NCBI GenBank assembly: GCA_032717465.1
Contig: CM064667.1
Location: 3,209,895 to 3,273,894, forward strand
Length of the DNA stretch: 64,000 nt
Direction: 5' to 3'
Origin: Coenobita brevimanus
Taxonomy: Eukaryota; Arthropoda; Malacostraca; Decapoda; Coenobitidae
Shown here: positions 1 through 12,744 of the stretch, in pieces
How the letters are laid out: each line of letters opens with the position of its first letter
How positions within the stretch are numbered: the first letter of the stretch is position 1
Notes under the pieces: model-generated
Databases searched by the model: none
The model's input: the letters and a program-made list of their open reading frames with translations, nothing else
What the model was told of the DNA's origin: nothing
Made by a program: the position numbers and the translations under genes

Positions 1-376
1 CATATCCACCATTTCTCAAATCCAAAAAATCTCTCTCTCCTCTCAAACGTTTCCATGCATGATTCCATTTTTGCCCAGAACTCTTTTCTCACTCTGCTTG
101 CACGATCTTCCGTTTGAGCATACACACACAATCTCCCACGCCTGTATTCACAGTTTCAATCTTACTCACACAATCTTTTAACCAACTGGTCTATACTCTT
201 TTCTCTTCTCGTTCCATCTCTTGCACAGAACAGTACATACATCCTCTTTTGCCCTCTCATTCTCAACTAGTCCCTCACATATACCCAATCCAAACTCCAA
301 ATCTCTTACACTCTCACCCCTCCATTTGGTCTCACACAATCCACATATGTCCATTGTTGCATCCTGAAGGGCCTGG

Positions 377-461
<85 letters not shown>

Positions 462-500
462 TCTTCATTCGCATTCCTCACATTGCACACTGAAATCACA
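1..500 (-). pseudogene. LINE-Q endonuclease N-terminal part, window-edge fragment
   Basis: Read on the minus strand, this encodes the start of an exonuclease-endonuclease-phosphatase (EEP) domain of a non-LTR retrotransposon. Visible words are NVRSANEE (in the better copy at 21191), then an RE-repeat encoded by (AG)n, then DICGLCETKW with the catalytic Glu, and NERAKEDVCTVLCKRWKK. The downstream endonuclease and RT parts lie before the window, as inferred from the complete copies that follow. Stops and the dinucleotide expansion make it non-functional. The family resembles decapod LINEs of the RTE/jockey type; the clade was not determined. Confidence 0.75.
382..458. repeat. (CT)n tract CT1 of U1 within LINE-Q
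   Basis: A pure 77-bp CT tract inside the LINE-Q endonuclease reading frame, giving an alternating Arg-Glu run on the minus strand. The homologous tracts are 60 bp (U2), 74 bp (U3), 66 bp (U4) and only 26 bp (U5). Confidence 0.97.
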
Positions 501-849
501 TAAATCTCAGCAACTTAATCGTTTCTCATCTACCCTCATAACTCACTAACCTTCTATTCTAAACTTGCTTGACTCATTTGCTTTGATCAGAGTTGTGTTC
601 TACATTTTTCCACAAATAATGCACCCAATCCTCCGTCATTTACACACCAATTTCACTCACTCCTTGACATTGTTTCCTCACTTATTGTACGATATTACCT
701 CAATCACCCGCCTCTCACCCTCTGCTTCACTCAGTCATGTTCACACTGAACACCTTCCTTCCCTCACTCAACTAGATTATAATTATTCATTCATGTCACT
801 GAATTACAAAACTTTAATTATAATAAGCACCCTTTTTGAATATACCACT

Positions 850-852
<3 letters not shown>
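459..852. repeat. LINE-Q 5' flank segment
   Basis: Unique-looking sequence between the first and second CT tracts. It is present in U1, U3 and U5 (21151-21544 and 62015-62408) and absent from U2 and U4. Reading upstream on the LINE-Q strand it lies before the endonuclease start, so it may be the element's 5' untranslated region or the ancestral insertion site. The open frame at 565 has no recognisable domain and I do not call it a gene. Confidence 0.6.
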
Positions 853-885
<33 letters not shown>

Positions 886-1475
886 CCAGTTCATTCTCTC
901 TCTCCCTCTCCTGTTCCATCTCACTCTGCCTCTCCCTCCCCTATCTTATCTCATTGTGCCTCTCCCTCTCCTACTGCCATTCATTTTGCCTCTCCCTCCT
1001 CTACTGCCTCTCACTCTCTCTCTCTGTCTTTGCTACTCCCTCTCACTGCGCATCTCCCTCTCATATCCATTCACAATCTGCCTCACTCTCTGCTACTCCC
1101 TGTCACTCTCGCACTCCCTTACATATTGCCTTTCACTGTCCTACTCTCTCTTTAAGGCTCTCTCATGCTTCCTCTCCCCTTCCTCTCTTTTCCTGTCCCT
1201 TTCTTTCTCTCCCAGCATATCTTTCTCTTCTACCTTTTTCTCTCTCCAGCTCGTTTTCTTTCTCCTGGTCATCTCCCTCTCCCCATTTTTTTAAGCCTCT
1301 CTCCTTCTTCTCTTACTCCCTCTTTATCACACACTATACCGTCTCCCTATACCTTTACATGTATATCTGTCCAATGTTTGCCTATATGCTTTCCCTCTTG
1401 CTCTCCTGTTCCCTCCTCGTTTATCCCTCTACTTTACCTCCGTCTCTTCCTTACTATTCCTTGTAACTCTCTTTC

Positions 1476-1519
<44 letters not shown>

Positions 1520-1836
1520 CTGCCTCGCTCTTTCTCTCCTTTTATCCTACTTCTTTCCTCTTTCTCTCCCTGTACTGCCAGCCTCCTTCTCTCATTTAAC
1601 TTCCATTCCCTCTCCCTTCCGCTATTGTTCTCTCGCTTTTCCTCTTACTCTCCTTCCCTGCCTCAGTAGTCTCACTCTACGGCTCTTCACTTACAATTAC
1701 ATTTACTTTTGTTCTCCCATTTGTACTACGTCTTGCTCTCTCATTCACCTTTCTTTGCTCATTCCCTCTCTTTTTCCCACTCCCGTTACCACATCCTGCT
1801 CTGTGACACACTCCTATTCTCACTTGTTCTACCACT
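853..1836. repeat. Polypyrimidine block of U1
   Basis: Almost entirely C and T on the plus strand. It opens with a 29-bp CT tract (853-881), followed by degenerate tandem words such as CTGCCTCTCCCTC and a further CT tract near 1481-1516. Long open frames in all plus-strand frames reflect the lack of purine-rich stop codons, not coding. Copies: 14810-15747, 21545-22605 and 43811-44775. Confidence 0.85.
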
Positions 1837-2430
1837 ACCACTCGCTGTGCCAATACCACTCACACTGCCATGCCCTCTCCCCTACCATTACCACTCACAC
1901 TTCCATTCCCTCTCCCCTACCATTATCACTCACACTGCCATGCCCTCTCCCCTACCATTACAACTCACACTGCCATGCCCTCTCCCCTACCATTACCACT
2001 CACACTGCCATGCCCTCTCCCCTACCATTACCACTCACACTGCCATTCCCTCTCCTCTACCATTACCACTCATTGCCATGCCCTCTCCCCTACCATTACC
2101 ACTCACAGTGCCATGCCCTCCCCCCTACCATTACCACTCACACTGCCATGCCCTCTCCTCTACCATTACCACTCACTGCCATGCCCTGTCCCCTACCATT
2201 ACCACTCACACTGCCATGCACTCTCCCCTACCATTACCACTCACACTGTCATTCACTCTCTGTTACAATTACCTCTCACACTGCCATTCCTTCTCCCCTA
2301 CCATTACCACTCACACTGCCATTCCTTCTCCCCAATCATTACCACTCACTCTTCCATTCCTTCTTCCCTGCCATTACCACTGACACATCCATTCTCTCTC
2401 CCCTACCATTGTCACTCACATTGTCATTCC
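1837..2430. repeat. 35-bp minisatellite of U1 (about 16 units)
   Basis: A tandem repeat of a 35-bp unit with core CTACCATTACCACTCACAC alternating with a variable word (CTGCCATGCCCTCTCC and variants). Some units are shortened, and the units become more divergent towards the right edge. Thirty-five is not a multiple of three, so open frames run through it in every plus-strand frame; these are not genes. Confidence 0.95.
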
Positions 2431-2588
2431 GACTTTTTCAACCATAACTATTCATACTCCCATTCCAACTAATTATAGTGGTACCACACACACTCCCATT
2501 CCATTACTCTAACAATGAAACTCACACTTCCTTTCCCAATTAATCTAGTATTATTTTTCCCAGTTCCATTTCTGCACCCTATTCCTAT

Positions 2589-2604
2589 TCTCTCTCTCTC
2601 TCTC

Positions 2605-2674
<70 letters not shown>
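2589..2674. repeat. (CT)n tract CT3 of U1
   Basis: An 86-bp CT tract with one CA interruption, marking the boundary between the pyrimidine-rich part of the unit and the GT-rich part. Its right flank (CGTTCTTACCACTACCC) is used as the deletion junction in U5. Confidence 0.95.
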
Positions 2675-2677
<3 letters not shown>

Positions 2678-2844
2678 CTTACCACTACCCAGAAGCTGAA
2701 TGCTTCCCATTTTCATTATGCTATGTAAGTTTTGACAAGTAATATGTCATGTGAGAAATTATAATACTAGAGGACAATTATACAGGACAAAAACAGCTGC
2801 TGGTATTAAAAAACAAAGTGTGTGGTTTTCACGCATGTATGTAT

Positions 2845-2896
<52 letters not shown>

Positions 2897-3285
2897 GTGT
2901 GTGTGTGTGTTTTAGTGTCACTTCGGGGTGGTGGGCTCTGATATAGCGTAATACAGTATATGTGTTTATATGTGAGATGTTTCTAATCGGTTTTTAGAGG
3001 AAGGATGGAGCAGGTGGTGGTGTGTGTTACAGTGTTGGGGTATATTAGTGTTCATTGATTGTGTGAGTGTGAATAGGCTATGTGTGTATGTGTGTTGTGT
3101 TTATAAATATTATATTACCGGTATATAACCCTGTGTTGCATGCAGTGTGTGTTGTCTCAGCATGTACAGTATGGATTTGTATGTACCTACCGTGTGTGTG
3201 TGTGTGTGTGTGTGTGTGTATTGCTTAGTGGCTCTGTGTTTGTGTTTATTTGTCGGGGTTGTTCATGGCTGCATCAGCGGGTGAT
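2675..3285. repeat. GT-tract spacer of U1
   Basis: Intergenic spacer holding two GT tracts (2848-2910 and 3192-3219) separated by T/G-rich unique sequence. No coding region or RNA gene is recognisable. The same spacer occurs at 23409-24067, 45310-46005 and 62477-63096, with tract length as the main difference. Confidence 0.9.
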
Positions 3286-6150
3286 TTTTTTTTTTTTAAG
3301 CAAGGAAAAAGGATCAAAAGGGCAGCATTCCTCAAATTTTTCATAAAAAACAAAAAAGATAACAGAGAGCTACTGTAAATTCAAGATCCGTTATTTTCAA
3401 GATGCCTGAGCACACTGCTTTTGAAAGACTGGAGATCATGGGCAGTAGGAAATACAGACAGAGGGAGAGGTAGTGACAGAAAGGAGATAAAGATGCAGCA
3501 GTGTGGCAGATAGACAGAGGTGGAAGGGACCAGTAAGAGAAGGAGAATTAATGAGACGGAAAGTATTTGACACCACCTCGTTAAGAGGAGCTGTACTGTA
3601 TGTGGGGAGCCTCCTCATACATGAGAGTTCTACACAGAGCAAATATAACCTGTGTATAAAATCAACAACTGTGCAAGGGTAAAGAAGGCACAGGGTCGGC
3701 TAAGCACACCTACTCTCCTGGAAGCAGATTTTACAAGACAGGTAATATGTTCTTTCCAAGATGGATCCCAAGTTAATGAAACCCCAATAATGTTTAAAGG
3801 CAAGGCAGGATTGAGCTGGATATTGTTATGAATTAGAGAGTACTCCTGTGGAAGACTCTCTGGTCGATGGACGTAAGAACTGAGTTTTTGATACAATAAA
3901 AATGACAATATAACTTATACTCCAATCAGAGATATGAGCTAAGTCAGACATACGGTGTGCCTTAGCCTGATCCCTTGTTTGTTGAAGTGACTGCTAAAAT
4001 GGACACTGGGGGATGCAAATGGAAAGGTGGAGGTGAAGTCATCAGTGTATGAGTGGATGGGTTAGACGTGCAGCTTATAAGGTCAGTGATGAATAAAATG
4101 AAGACAGTTGGTGATAGGTCAGAGCCCTGAGGAACAGCACTATTAATAGCTCCTGAAGAACGGTGGCCGTCTACAACAGCAGTTATAAACCGACCAGAAA
4201 GGAAGCTAGAGGTGAAGACACAGATAAGATAGAAACCATAAAAGTGCAGTCTGGAAAATAAATATTTATACGACAATGAATCGAAAGCCTTTGAAGTGCA
4301 ATGGCACAGCTATTGCCAAAGACCCGAAAGGAGGATGACCAGGAGTCTGAAAGGTAAGTGAGAAGATCGCCAGTGAAGCATCCCTGGCGGAACCCATACT
4401 GACGATCAAAAAGAAGGTTGTGGTAAGATGATTTAATTTTTGTTTTATTAAGAAAAGTGTCAAAAAAATTTTAAAAGAAGGATGCTAAAGCAATTGGGCG
4501 ATAGTTACAGGGACGGGAATGGTCACCCTTCTTTGGGATAGGCTGAATGAGAGCAAACTTGTAGCAATAAGGAAATGTACAAGTTGACAAACTTGAAATA
4601 GTTTACATATTCAGGCTGTAACCACAGAAGCACAGCTCTTGACGACAACAGGAGGGACCCCATCACGTCCATATGCCTCGCTAGTACTGAGGTCAGTGAT
4701 GGCAGAAAATACATCAAAGGAAGAAATTTTTGTGTCAGCAATGAGGAAGTCAGAGGGGCAGGGGGAAGTGATGGAGGAACAGTACCGGAATCGTCTAAGG
4801 TCGAATTGGAGTAGATAGTCTAACCGAAGAATTCTACATGATCATTAGAAAAAATAGACATAGAGCCATCGATGTAGAAAAGAGGAGGGAAGGATGATGA
4901 GGTAAAGTTAATAGAAAAGTTTTTGACAAGATGCCAGAAGGAGCGGGAAGAATTCGATTTGGAGAGTTAAGAGCATTTAATACAAATTAAATTATGTTTA
5001 GCAGTGAGAAGAACAAACTTAGCCCGATTCCTGACAGAAACATAAAGGAAATCAGCTTCAGGGGTGGGTTGGCTCTAGTACCTTTTGTAGGCCTTCTCCT
5101 TTTTGTCGACAGTATTAGAACAAGCGTGATTAAACCAATGTTTTTTGGCATTAGTCATAGGATACGAGAAAAGATTGTATACTTTCATGCCCGAGAGAAT
5201 ACCCTCAGTAATGTGCAAGGCACACTCAGATAGCTGTTGGCCATGAAAGCAATAATCATTTCCGGGAAAATCAAAGAAGCATGGTCTGAAGGCCTAACGA
5301 TCTGCAGCTCCAAAGTATCATAACTGACGCTTCTAGGGAATGTCCTTTTCGCTGTTCTGGAGTGATAGGTTAAAACGATAAGGTTTTGACTGCAGGAGCC
5401 AAATGGAGAGGAAAGATTAACAGCATCAGCAGAATGATTAGTTGTAAGGAAAGGGTTAAGAATGTTGGAACTCTCTCCAAGGTGGTCAGGGATATGGGTA
5501 GGGTGCTGTATAAGCTACTCTATGTCATTAAGGATAGAAATGATGTAGGCTTGCTCACCAGATGCATCAGCGAATGGAAAGGACACCCGAAGTTGGTGGT
5601 CAACATTAAAATATCCTAGAATGGAGATTTCTAAGAAAGGAGAAATAGATAGCCTGTATCATCTTAGAAGTAAGATAGCTGAAGAAATTTACATTGTCAG
5701 TGTAATAAGGGGATAAGTAAACAGCACAGATAATTATTAGTCAGAGAATGAGGGGAAAGCCGAAGCCAGAGAGTAGAGAATCCAGAAGAATCATTTCCAG
5801 GAACACGGAAGCAAGATGTGTTGCTGGATGCATATACACAACAGACACTTTTGGCTTTGTAATGAGTATAGAGAACGTAGGAGGATTCAGAGAAGTGCTT
5901 GTGTGCAGTTGTCTCAGACAGTCCAGTTTCAATTAGCAAGAGAAGGTGAGGTTTAGAGGAGGAGAGGTGGTATTCAACAGGGAAAAAGTTAAAAGAAAGG
6001 TCACGGATGTTTCAGAAATGAAGAGGAAGTGAGTCAGACAGTGTTTCAAGGCATATCCCTTGGCCGTCACCGGGAGAGGGGTGGATGGCAGGGGTTTTGA
6101 TGCCCTCCCTCCCCGGGGAACTTCGATGCTTGGTTATGAGATACCGTTTT
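3286..6150 (-). pseudogene. LINE-J (jockey/CR1-type non-LTR retrotransposon), U1 copy
   Basis: Decayed minus-strand LINE. From its 5' end: an EEP endonuclease segment (about 6050-5350, words LSETTAHKHF and LWLRLSPHSLT); RT words NYRPIALAS (about 4490-4512), QYGFR (about 4384-4405) and AVPQGSDLSP (about 4110-4140); a C-terminal thumb-like region with SRRVGVLSRP (about 3700-3790); and a final LINE C-terminal region reaching about 3400. A T13 run on the plus strand (3286-3298) fits a poly(A) tail at the 3' end. Many frameshifts and stops interrupt it, the YADD box is not intact, and 171 bp of the C-terminal region present in U4 is deleted after 3468. No ORF1 was seen, so it is probably 5' truncated. 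Confidence 0.82.
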
Positions 6151-6261
6151 TATTTGGGGGAGGTGAAATTTTGAATAGGAAGTGTAGTGTATAACGTGAA
6201 TGTAGTTTGGTGTTGACAGATAGAGGAACTTGTACTGGAGAGCATGCTGGCCTACTCTCTG

Positions 6262-6265
<4 letters not shown>

Positions 6266-6329
<64 letters not shown>

Positions 6330-6364
6330 GGATATTTTTATGGCATTCTTCAGTCTGTGTGTAC

Positions 6365-6412
<48 letters not shown>

Positions 6413-6638
6413 GGATATTTTTATGGCATTCTTCAGTCTGTGTGTATATAATATAGTCTATAGTATGTACAGAGGTCTGACATTTCATTTTGCAGTCTTG
6501 CGTACGCTTCATGAGGATTGCATTTACGTGTTTGTGTTAATTTTAGGACTGACGTGGTTGCTTCTACGTGCATATGCACTTTTCTGATTAATTTTTAGGC
6601 ATGTTTCTGTGCACGTCCACCAAAACCACTTTAGATGA

Positions 6639-6711
<73 letters not shown>

Positions 6712-6987
6712 TTATACTTAGCACCAGTTTGAAATTATTATATGTATAAAGTATGTCCTGTGCATTTCGAAAATATGTGGTCAAGTGTACATTTTGACTC
6801 ACTCGCGTTATGAATGTGTGTGGCTGTGTGTATCTTTGTGTGTAGGTGTGTGTGTATATGTGTGTGTGGCAGTTCCATTTGTGAAATGTGTGTATGAAAG
6901 TATGTATTTTTGTGCTTCCCGATATGTCATATATTGTTGTTGTTGTTTTGCATAAGTATTTGTCGCGTCTTTTGTGGCATAGTGAAT

Positions 6988-7067
<80 letters not shown>

Positions 7068-7130
7068 ATTCCCAATATTACTTAATTTCTTTTGTATATC
7101 CGTGTTCACCCTGAATAAATTTAGGGCACT

Positions 7131-7184
<54 letters not shown>

Positions 7185-7247
7185 ATTCTCAATGTTACTT
7201 AATTTCTTTTGTATATCCGTGTTCACCCTGAGTAAATTTAGAGCACT

Positions 7248-7281
<34 letters not shown>
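6266..7281. repeat. GT-tract cluster of U1
   Basis: Six long GT tracts (6266-6326, 6369-6409, 6640-6704, 6990-7066, 7133-7183, 7250-7281) separated by unique T/G-rich spacers. Two spacers are themselves duplicated with the tract: the one starting ACGGGATATTTTTATGGC (6327 and 6410) and the one starting GCATTCCCAATATTAC (7067 and 7184). Open frames giving Cys-Val or His-Thr runs are artefacts of the dinucleotide. Confidence 0.93.
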
Positions 7282-7283
<2 letters not shown>

Positions 7284-7973
7284 ATATTGTTGTTGTGGCC
7301 TCTGACATTGAGTAAAATATGGGCATGTATGTGATTTATCTCTACACGGTTTTAGAGCAAAGATCGACCCTGCGTCTCAGAGTCTGTCCTTGTATTAGTC
7401 TGTATTACAGTGAAATATTTGTGTATGTGAACATGTGAATATACATTGTGTGTGTCGTGTTCGTCAGTATGACATTTGGTTGAGGGTTGTGTGGAAAGTC
7501 TGTTGTGCCAATAGTCATGTATTTTCATGCACCCCGTGTGTGTGTTTGTGTGTGTGTGTGTGTGCATTTATTTTGTGTGTATGTGTTGTGCTATACGTTT
7601 TTTTTTTTTTTATGTGTCCTTTATTGTGTTTGTTGTGCTCTTATTTGAGTTTGAGCTTGAGAAAATATGTTTGTGTGTTTGGTGTATGATAGCTTTTTCT
7701 TTGCGGTTATGCTTATGTCTAAGGGTATGTTACATAGGATACAGTGCGTATGTGGTGTATTGCATGTGTTTATGTATACATGCCTGTGTTGTAATACTGT
7801 TTGTGTATACCTTTTTGCATATGTGTGTACGTCTGTAATATGTAAAGTTCGCCGACTCGGTAGTTGTGTAATTAATTTCTGCTTCTTTGTCTTCGTGATA
7901 TATCAAATTCAGATGTGGCATTATTTGGGAGTGTGCTGTTTATATAAGTGTAGGTATATTTGTTCGTGTGCGC

Positions 7974-7975
<2 letters not shown>
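7282..7975. other. T/G-rich spacer without recognisable gene (U1)
   Basis: Unique T/G-rich sequence with short GT runs near 7545 and a T11 run near 7600. Short open frames on both strands show no domain. The equivalents at 28169-28856 and 50143-50832 are close copies. Confidence 0.7.
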
Positions 7976-8033
<58 letters not shown>

Positions 8034-8251
8034 AGTATAAAGGGAAAGAACGATATATCAGAGAGTGACAGAGGGGGAAGGAAGAGGAGAGGGAGAAAGA
8101 AAGGGACAGAAGGGAGAGATATAGAGGGATAGAAAGAGGGTTGGTGAGAGAGAAACAGAGAGTAAGAGAGGGAGAATTAGAGGGAGAGGAATGTGAGAAG
8201 AGGGAGTTGATTAGGAGAGAAGCAAAGATGGAGACGGAGAAATAGAAAGGC

Positions 8252-8297
<46 letters not shown>

Positions 8298-8360
8298 GTC
8301 TGGGAGTCAGTGTCTGCTTGAGTCTGTGTCTATGTATGTGTCAGAGAAAGAGAGATAGAC

Positions 8361-8415
<55 letters not shown>
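7976..8415. repeat. Purine (AG)n block of U1
   Basis: A near-pure purine plus strand: AG tract 7976-8029, degenerate GGGAGAGA-type sequence, AG tract about 8254-8294, then a GATA tract (8353-8378) running into AG (to 8415). This is the strand opposite in composition to the neighbouring pyrimidine modules. Confidence 0.94.
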
Positions 8416-8418
<3 letters not shown>

Positions 8419-8483
8419 GTGTTGCTTCATGGACTGGTAATGTGGTGCTCATGTATACACTCGTGTGTAAATATGTACCTTGT

Positions 8484-9003
8484 CCTGCCCTGTTCCCCAC
8501 CTCAGCACCCTGCCTCTGCCCTGTTCCCCCACCCAGCACCCTGCCTCTGCCCTGTTCCCCCACCCAGCACCCTGCCTCTGTCCTGTTCCCCCACCCAGCA
8601 CCCTGTCTCTGGCCGGTTCCCCCACCCAGCATCCTGCCTCTGCCCTGTTCCCCCACCCAGCACCCTGTCTCTGCCCTGTTCCCCCACCCAGCACCCTGCC
8701 TCTGCCCTGTTACTCCACACCCAACACCCTGCCTCCGCCCTGTTCCTCCACCCAGCACCCTGCCTCTGACCTGTTCCTCCACACAGCACCCTTCCTCTGC
8801 GCTGTTCCCCCACCTAGCACCCTGCTTCTGCCCTGTTCCCCCACCCAGTACTCTGCCTCTGCCCTGTTCCCCAGCCAGCACCCTGCCTCTGCCCTGTTCC
8901 CCAGCCAGCACCCTGCCTCTGCCCTGTTCACCCACCCAGTCCTCTGTCTCTGCCCTGTTCCCCAGCCAGCACCCTGCCTCTGCCCTGTTCCCCAACCAGC
9001 TCT
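8484..9003. repeat. 31-bp minisatellite, left array of U1 (about 17 units)
   Basis: A tandem array with core CACCCTGCCTCTGCCCTGTT followed by a C-rich linker ending CCCAG; units are about 30-31 bp. The unit holds no stop codon in any frame and its length is not a multiple of three, so all six frames are open over hundreds of bases. The predicted Pro/Cys/Ser-rich and Gly/Arg-rich proteins are artefacts. Confidence 0.96.
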
Positions 9004-9079
9004 GTGCACTGATTCCCATAGAGCTCACTGCCTCCAGTCCTTACCTCTTTCCTGTGGGCAAGGGCAGGGAACATTTTAT
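9004..9079. repeat. Minisatellite tail sequence (U1, left copy)
   Basis: A 76-bp segment with CTGCCTCCAGTCC and CCTGTGGGCAAGGGCAG. It always follows the 31-bp array and recurs after the right array (10851-10925). It abuts the 3' end of LINE-P here and the spacer there, so array plus tail is a duplicated cassette. Confidence 0.8.
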
Positions 9080-10425
<1,346 letters not shown>

Positions 10426-10637
10426 TTTTTAGTTAGTTGACTTTTTGGGACGGGCATTAACTCTATGCCAACCCACTTGGTCGCACGTACGGGACACGTG
10501 TTGGTCTATTATAAGCTTACCACCCAACGTATTAAATGATTTCCTGATTTGCATCAAGTTATTAAGCGTGTCACTCAGTGTAGATTACCCAAAATAGAAT
10601 GCCACAACACTTAGAGACTGGATGATTAGTGCCCCTA
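10426..10637. other. LINE-P 5' flank (U1)
   Basis: Non-coding segment with GGGACGGGCATTAACTC and ACACGTGTTGG words, conserved in U2 (16746-16954), U3 (39246-39461) and U4 (57641-57851). It may be LINE-P 5' untranslated sequence. U1 and U4 share variants here that differ from U2 and U3. Confidence 0.6.
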
Positions 10638-10850
10638 TCACCCTGCCTCTGCCCTGTTCCCCCACCCAGCACCCTGCCTCTGCCCTGTTCCCCAAGCCAG
10701 CATCCTGCCTCCGCCCTGTTCCCACACCCTGCACCCTGCCTCTGCCCTGTCGCCCCACCCAGCACCCTGTCTCTGCCCTGTTCCTTCACCCAGCACCCTG
10801 CCTCTGCACTGCTTCCTCACCCAGCACCCTGCCTCTGCACTGCTCCCCAC
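10638..10850. repeat. 31-bp minisatellite, right array of U1 (about 7 units)
   Basis: The same 31-bp unit as the left array at 8484, in the same orientation, now beyond the other end of LINE-P. It is followed by the same tail sequence. The two arrays thus bracket LINE-P as direct repeats. Confidence 0.95.
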
Positions 10851-11139
10851 AGAGCTAACTGCCTCCAGCCCTTCCCTCTTTCCTGTCGGCAAGGGCAGAG
10901 ATCATTTTCTTTATACTCTTGAATAACATTATTTAGGAAAGTTCTTTATATTCCTAATAAAAGGGTTACTTGGACCTCCCCGAAGGAGAGTGTCTGAAAA
11001 CATGAATATCATCATGTGTATATAAAAATAAAGTTTATAATAAGTCACCGGGCTGAAAAAATTAAGCTGTATTGCTACTGGTCCAATAGATTCATGTGTT
11101 ACTACAGCAACATCATTCAAAGACTACACACACACACAC

Positions 11140-11214
<75 letters not shown>

Positions 11215-11644
11215 AGGAGTGTCCAACAACTCTTAAACGCCACTAACTGTCACTAACACCTAACATTCCTGGTTATGTCAATGTTGTTAATGATAATCAC
11301 AAACTAACTTTGAAGGCTATGCTGATACTGTAGTTATAAGTGGTAATAGTAATGTAAAATGTGAGGACCATTAAAAAGGATGTAAGAGGAATGGAGGAAA
11401 GAATAAGGAAATCTTAGGAGTTGGGGATGGGAAACATGTAAAACAAAAGTGAAATCAGTACCGAAGGAGAGAATATAAGAAAGGAAAGGAAAAACTAAAG
11501 TGGTGAGGGAAGGAATGAAAGGTAACACAATGAGAGAATAGGAAGACGGATAAACAGAAACTGTTTTGCTGAAGTGAATACACTAGAATCAAAATCAACT
11601 TTTCAATCTCTTGAATAATACAGCCAGGATTTGAAACTGCCTCC
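10851..11644. other. Spacer with AC tract (U1)
   Basis: The minisatellite tail (to about 10925) is followed by unique sequence, an AC tract (about 11126-11213) and purine-rich sequence (11340-11560). Small open frames show no recognised domain. Copies: 17131-17899, 39796-40559 and 58069-58814. Confidence 0.75.
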
Positions 11645-12560
11645 TTATGAAATACTGTCCAGATGTATTACCACTTTCTTCATTACCACCACCAACCACT
11701 TCCTCCACTGCTTCCCTCTCTCCGACTACTGCCTTCCTCCTACCCTTCCGACACTGGTTTCCTCCTTACTTCCACTCTGTTCCTTCTTATTCGCCTTCCC
11801 TTCCCCCTTCGACTATCTCTTCCTTTCCTTCCTTCAGTGGTTCCCTGCCTCCCTCCACATTCACTTTTCTTCCCTTCCAACACTTCTTCCCTTCCTCTCT
11901 TAATATCTTCTTTCTTCCCTTCCTTCATTGCTTTTCTCTTCACTTCCACTTTCACTTTTTCCCTTCCTACACTGCATTTCTCATCCTTCCATTTTCTCTT
12001 TCTTTCCTTTCTTGCAGTTTATTCCCCTTTTCTTTCACTTTTTACTTCTTTCCTCTGGTACCCTGTTTTCCTCGTTCCTACCCTTTTCTCGCATCCTTCA
12101 TCTTTTCTACTCTCTCTCGCTCTTTGTACTGCCTTGGTCCTTCTCTCGTTGTGCTGAGTAGCTCCTTCTCTTGCTGTTCTGCCTCCCTCTTTCTCTCCTT
12201 GTACTGTCTGCTTCCTTCTCTCACTGTACTGCTTACCTTCCTCACTTCGTGTAATGCTTGCATCTTTTTCTCAATGTACGGTACTGCCTCACTCCTTCTC
12301 TCACTGTATTATCACCCTCCTTCTCTTCCTGTGCTGTCTCATTGCTTCTCTCCATGTACTGCCTGCCTTCTTTTCTCCCTGTCGGCTACTGCAGCCCTGT
12401 TAACTCCTTGTCATGCCTCCTCGCTTCCATCTTTGTACTGCCGTCTTCCACTTTTCCCTCTCTTGCCTCCTTCCCTTCACCTCTTACCTCCATGTTTTAT
12501 TCCCTCTATTATCTCCGTTTTTCCTTCCCTTTGCTGCCTCCTTCCCTCCCTATGTCTCTG
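11645..12560. repeat. Degenerate pyrimidine tandem repeat (U1)
   Basis: A strongly C/T-biased block made of imperfect units of about 25-35 bp built on words such as CTTCTCTCACTGTACTGC. The long plus-strand frames through it carry only Ser/Leu/Pro/Phe-rich translation and shift between frames in different unit copies, so I treat them as non-coding. Confidence 0.85.
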
Positions 12561-12744
12561 TAGGGCTTTCATTCCTCACTGCCATTCCCTGACTCTGTTA
12601 TTTGCCTCCTTTCCAGTATAACCTCCCTCCCCTTCTTCTGTGTCTTCTCCCGCCCGCTCCCCATTCCTTTTCTGTGAGCATTTCCCTTCACTGCTTCTGA
12701 TAACCCAGTGAGAGGTGCCTGACAGCCACTCAACATTGTGGGTA
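12561..12744. other. Junction segment between pyrimidine repeat and LINE-Q (U1)
   Basis: C/T-rich unique sequence without a recognisable feature. U1 lacks about 70 bp seen in U2 (near 18852-18918) and, as a variant, in U3 and U4. Confidence 0.6.

Noticed and set aside
1709..2472. Open frames of 200-400 codons in the pyrimidine blocks and 35-bp minisatellite (also 21923-23211, 44073-45166)
   Set aside because: Pyrimidine-only sequence cannot form stop codons. The Ser/Leu/Pro/His translation has no domain, and frame use changes with small indels between unit copies.
4994..5619. Small plus-strand frames at 4994 and 5386 (repeated at 25780, 26172, 47888)
   Set aside because: They are antisense to LINE-J, which explains their conservation between units.
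6067..7284. Cys-Val and His-Thr repeat proteins
   Set aside because: These are translations of GT/CA dinucleotide tracts on both strands.
8484..9003. CRISPR-like regular repeat
   Set aside because: The repeats are contiguous with no unique spacers of constant length, and the setting is eukaryotic.
11645..12621. A 324-codon open frame in the degenerate pyrimidine repeat
   Set aside because: It is low complexity, has no purine-containing stops by composition, and lacks an equivalent intact frame in the U2 copy.
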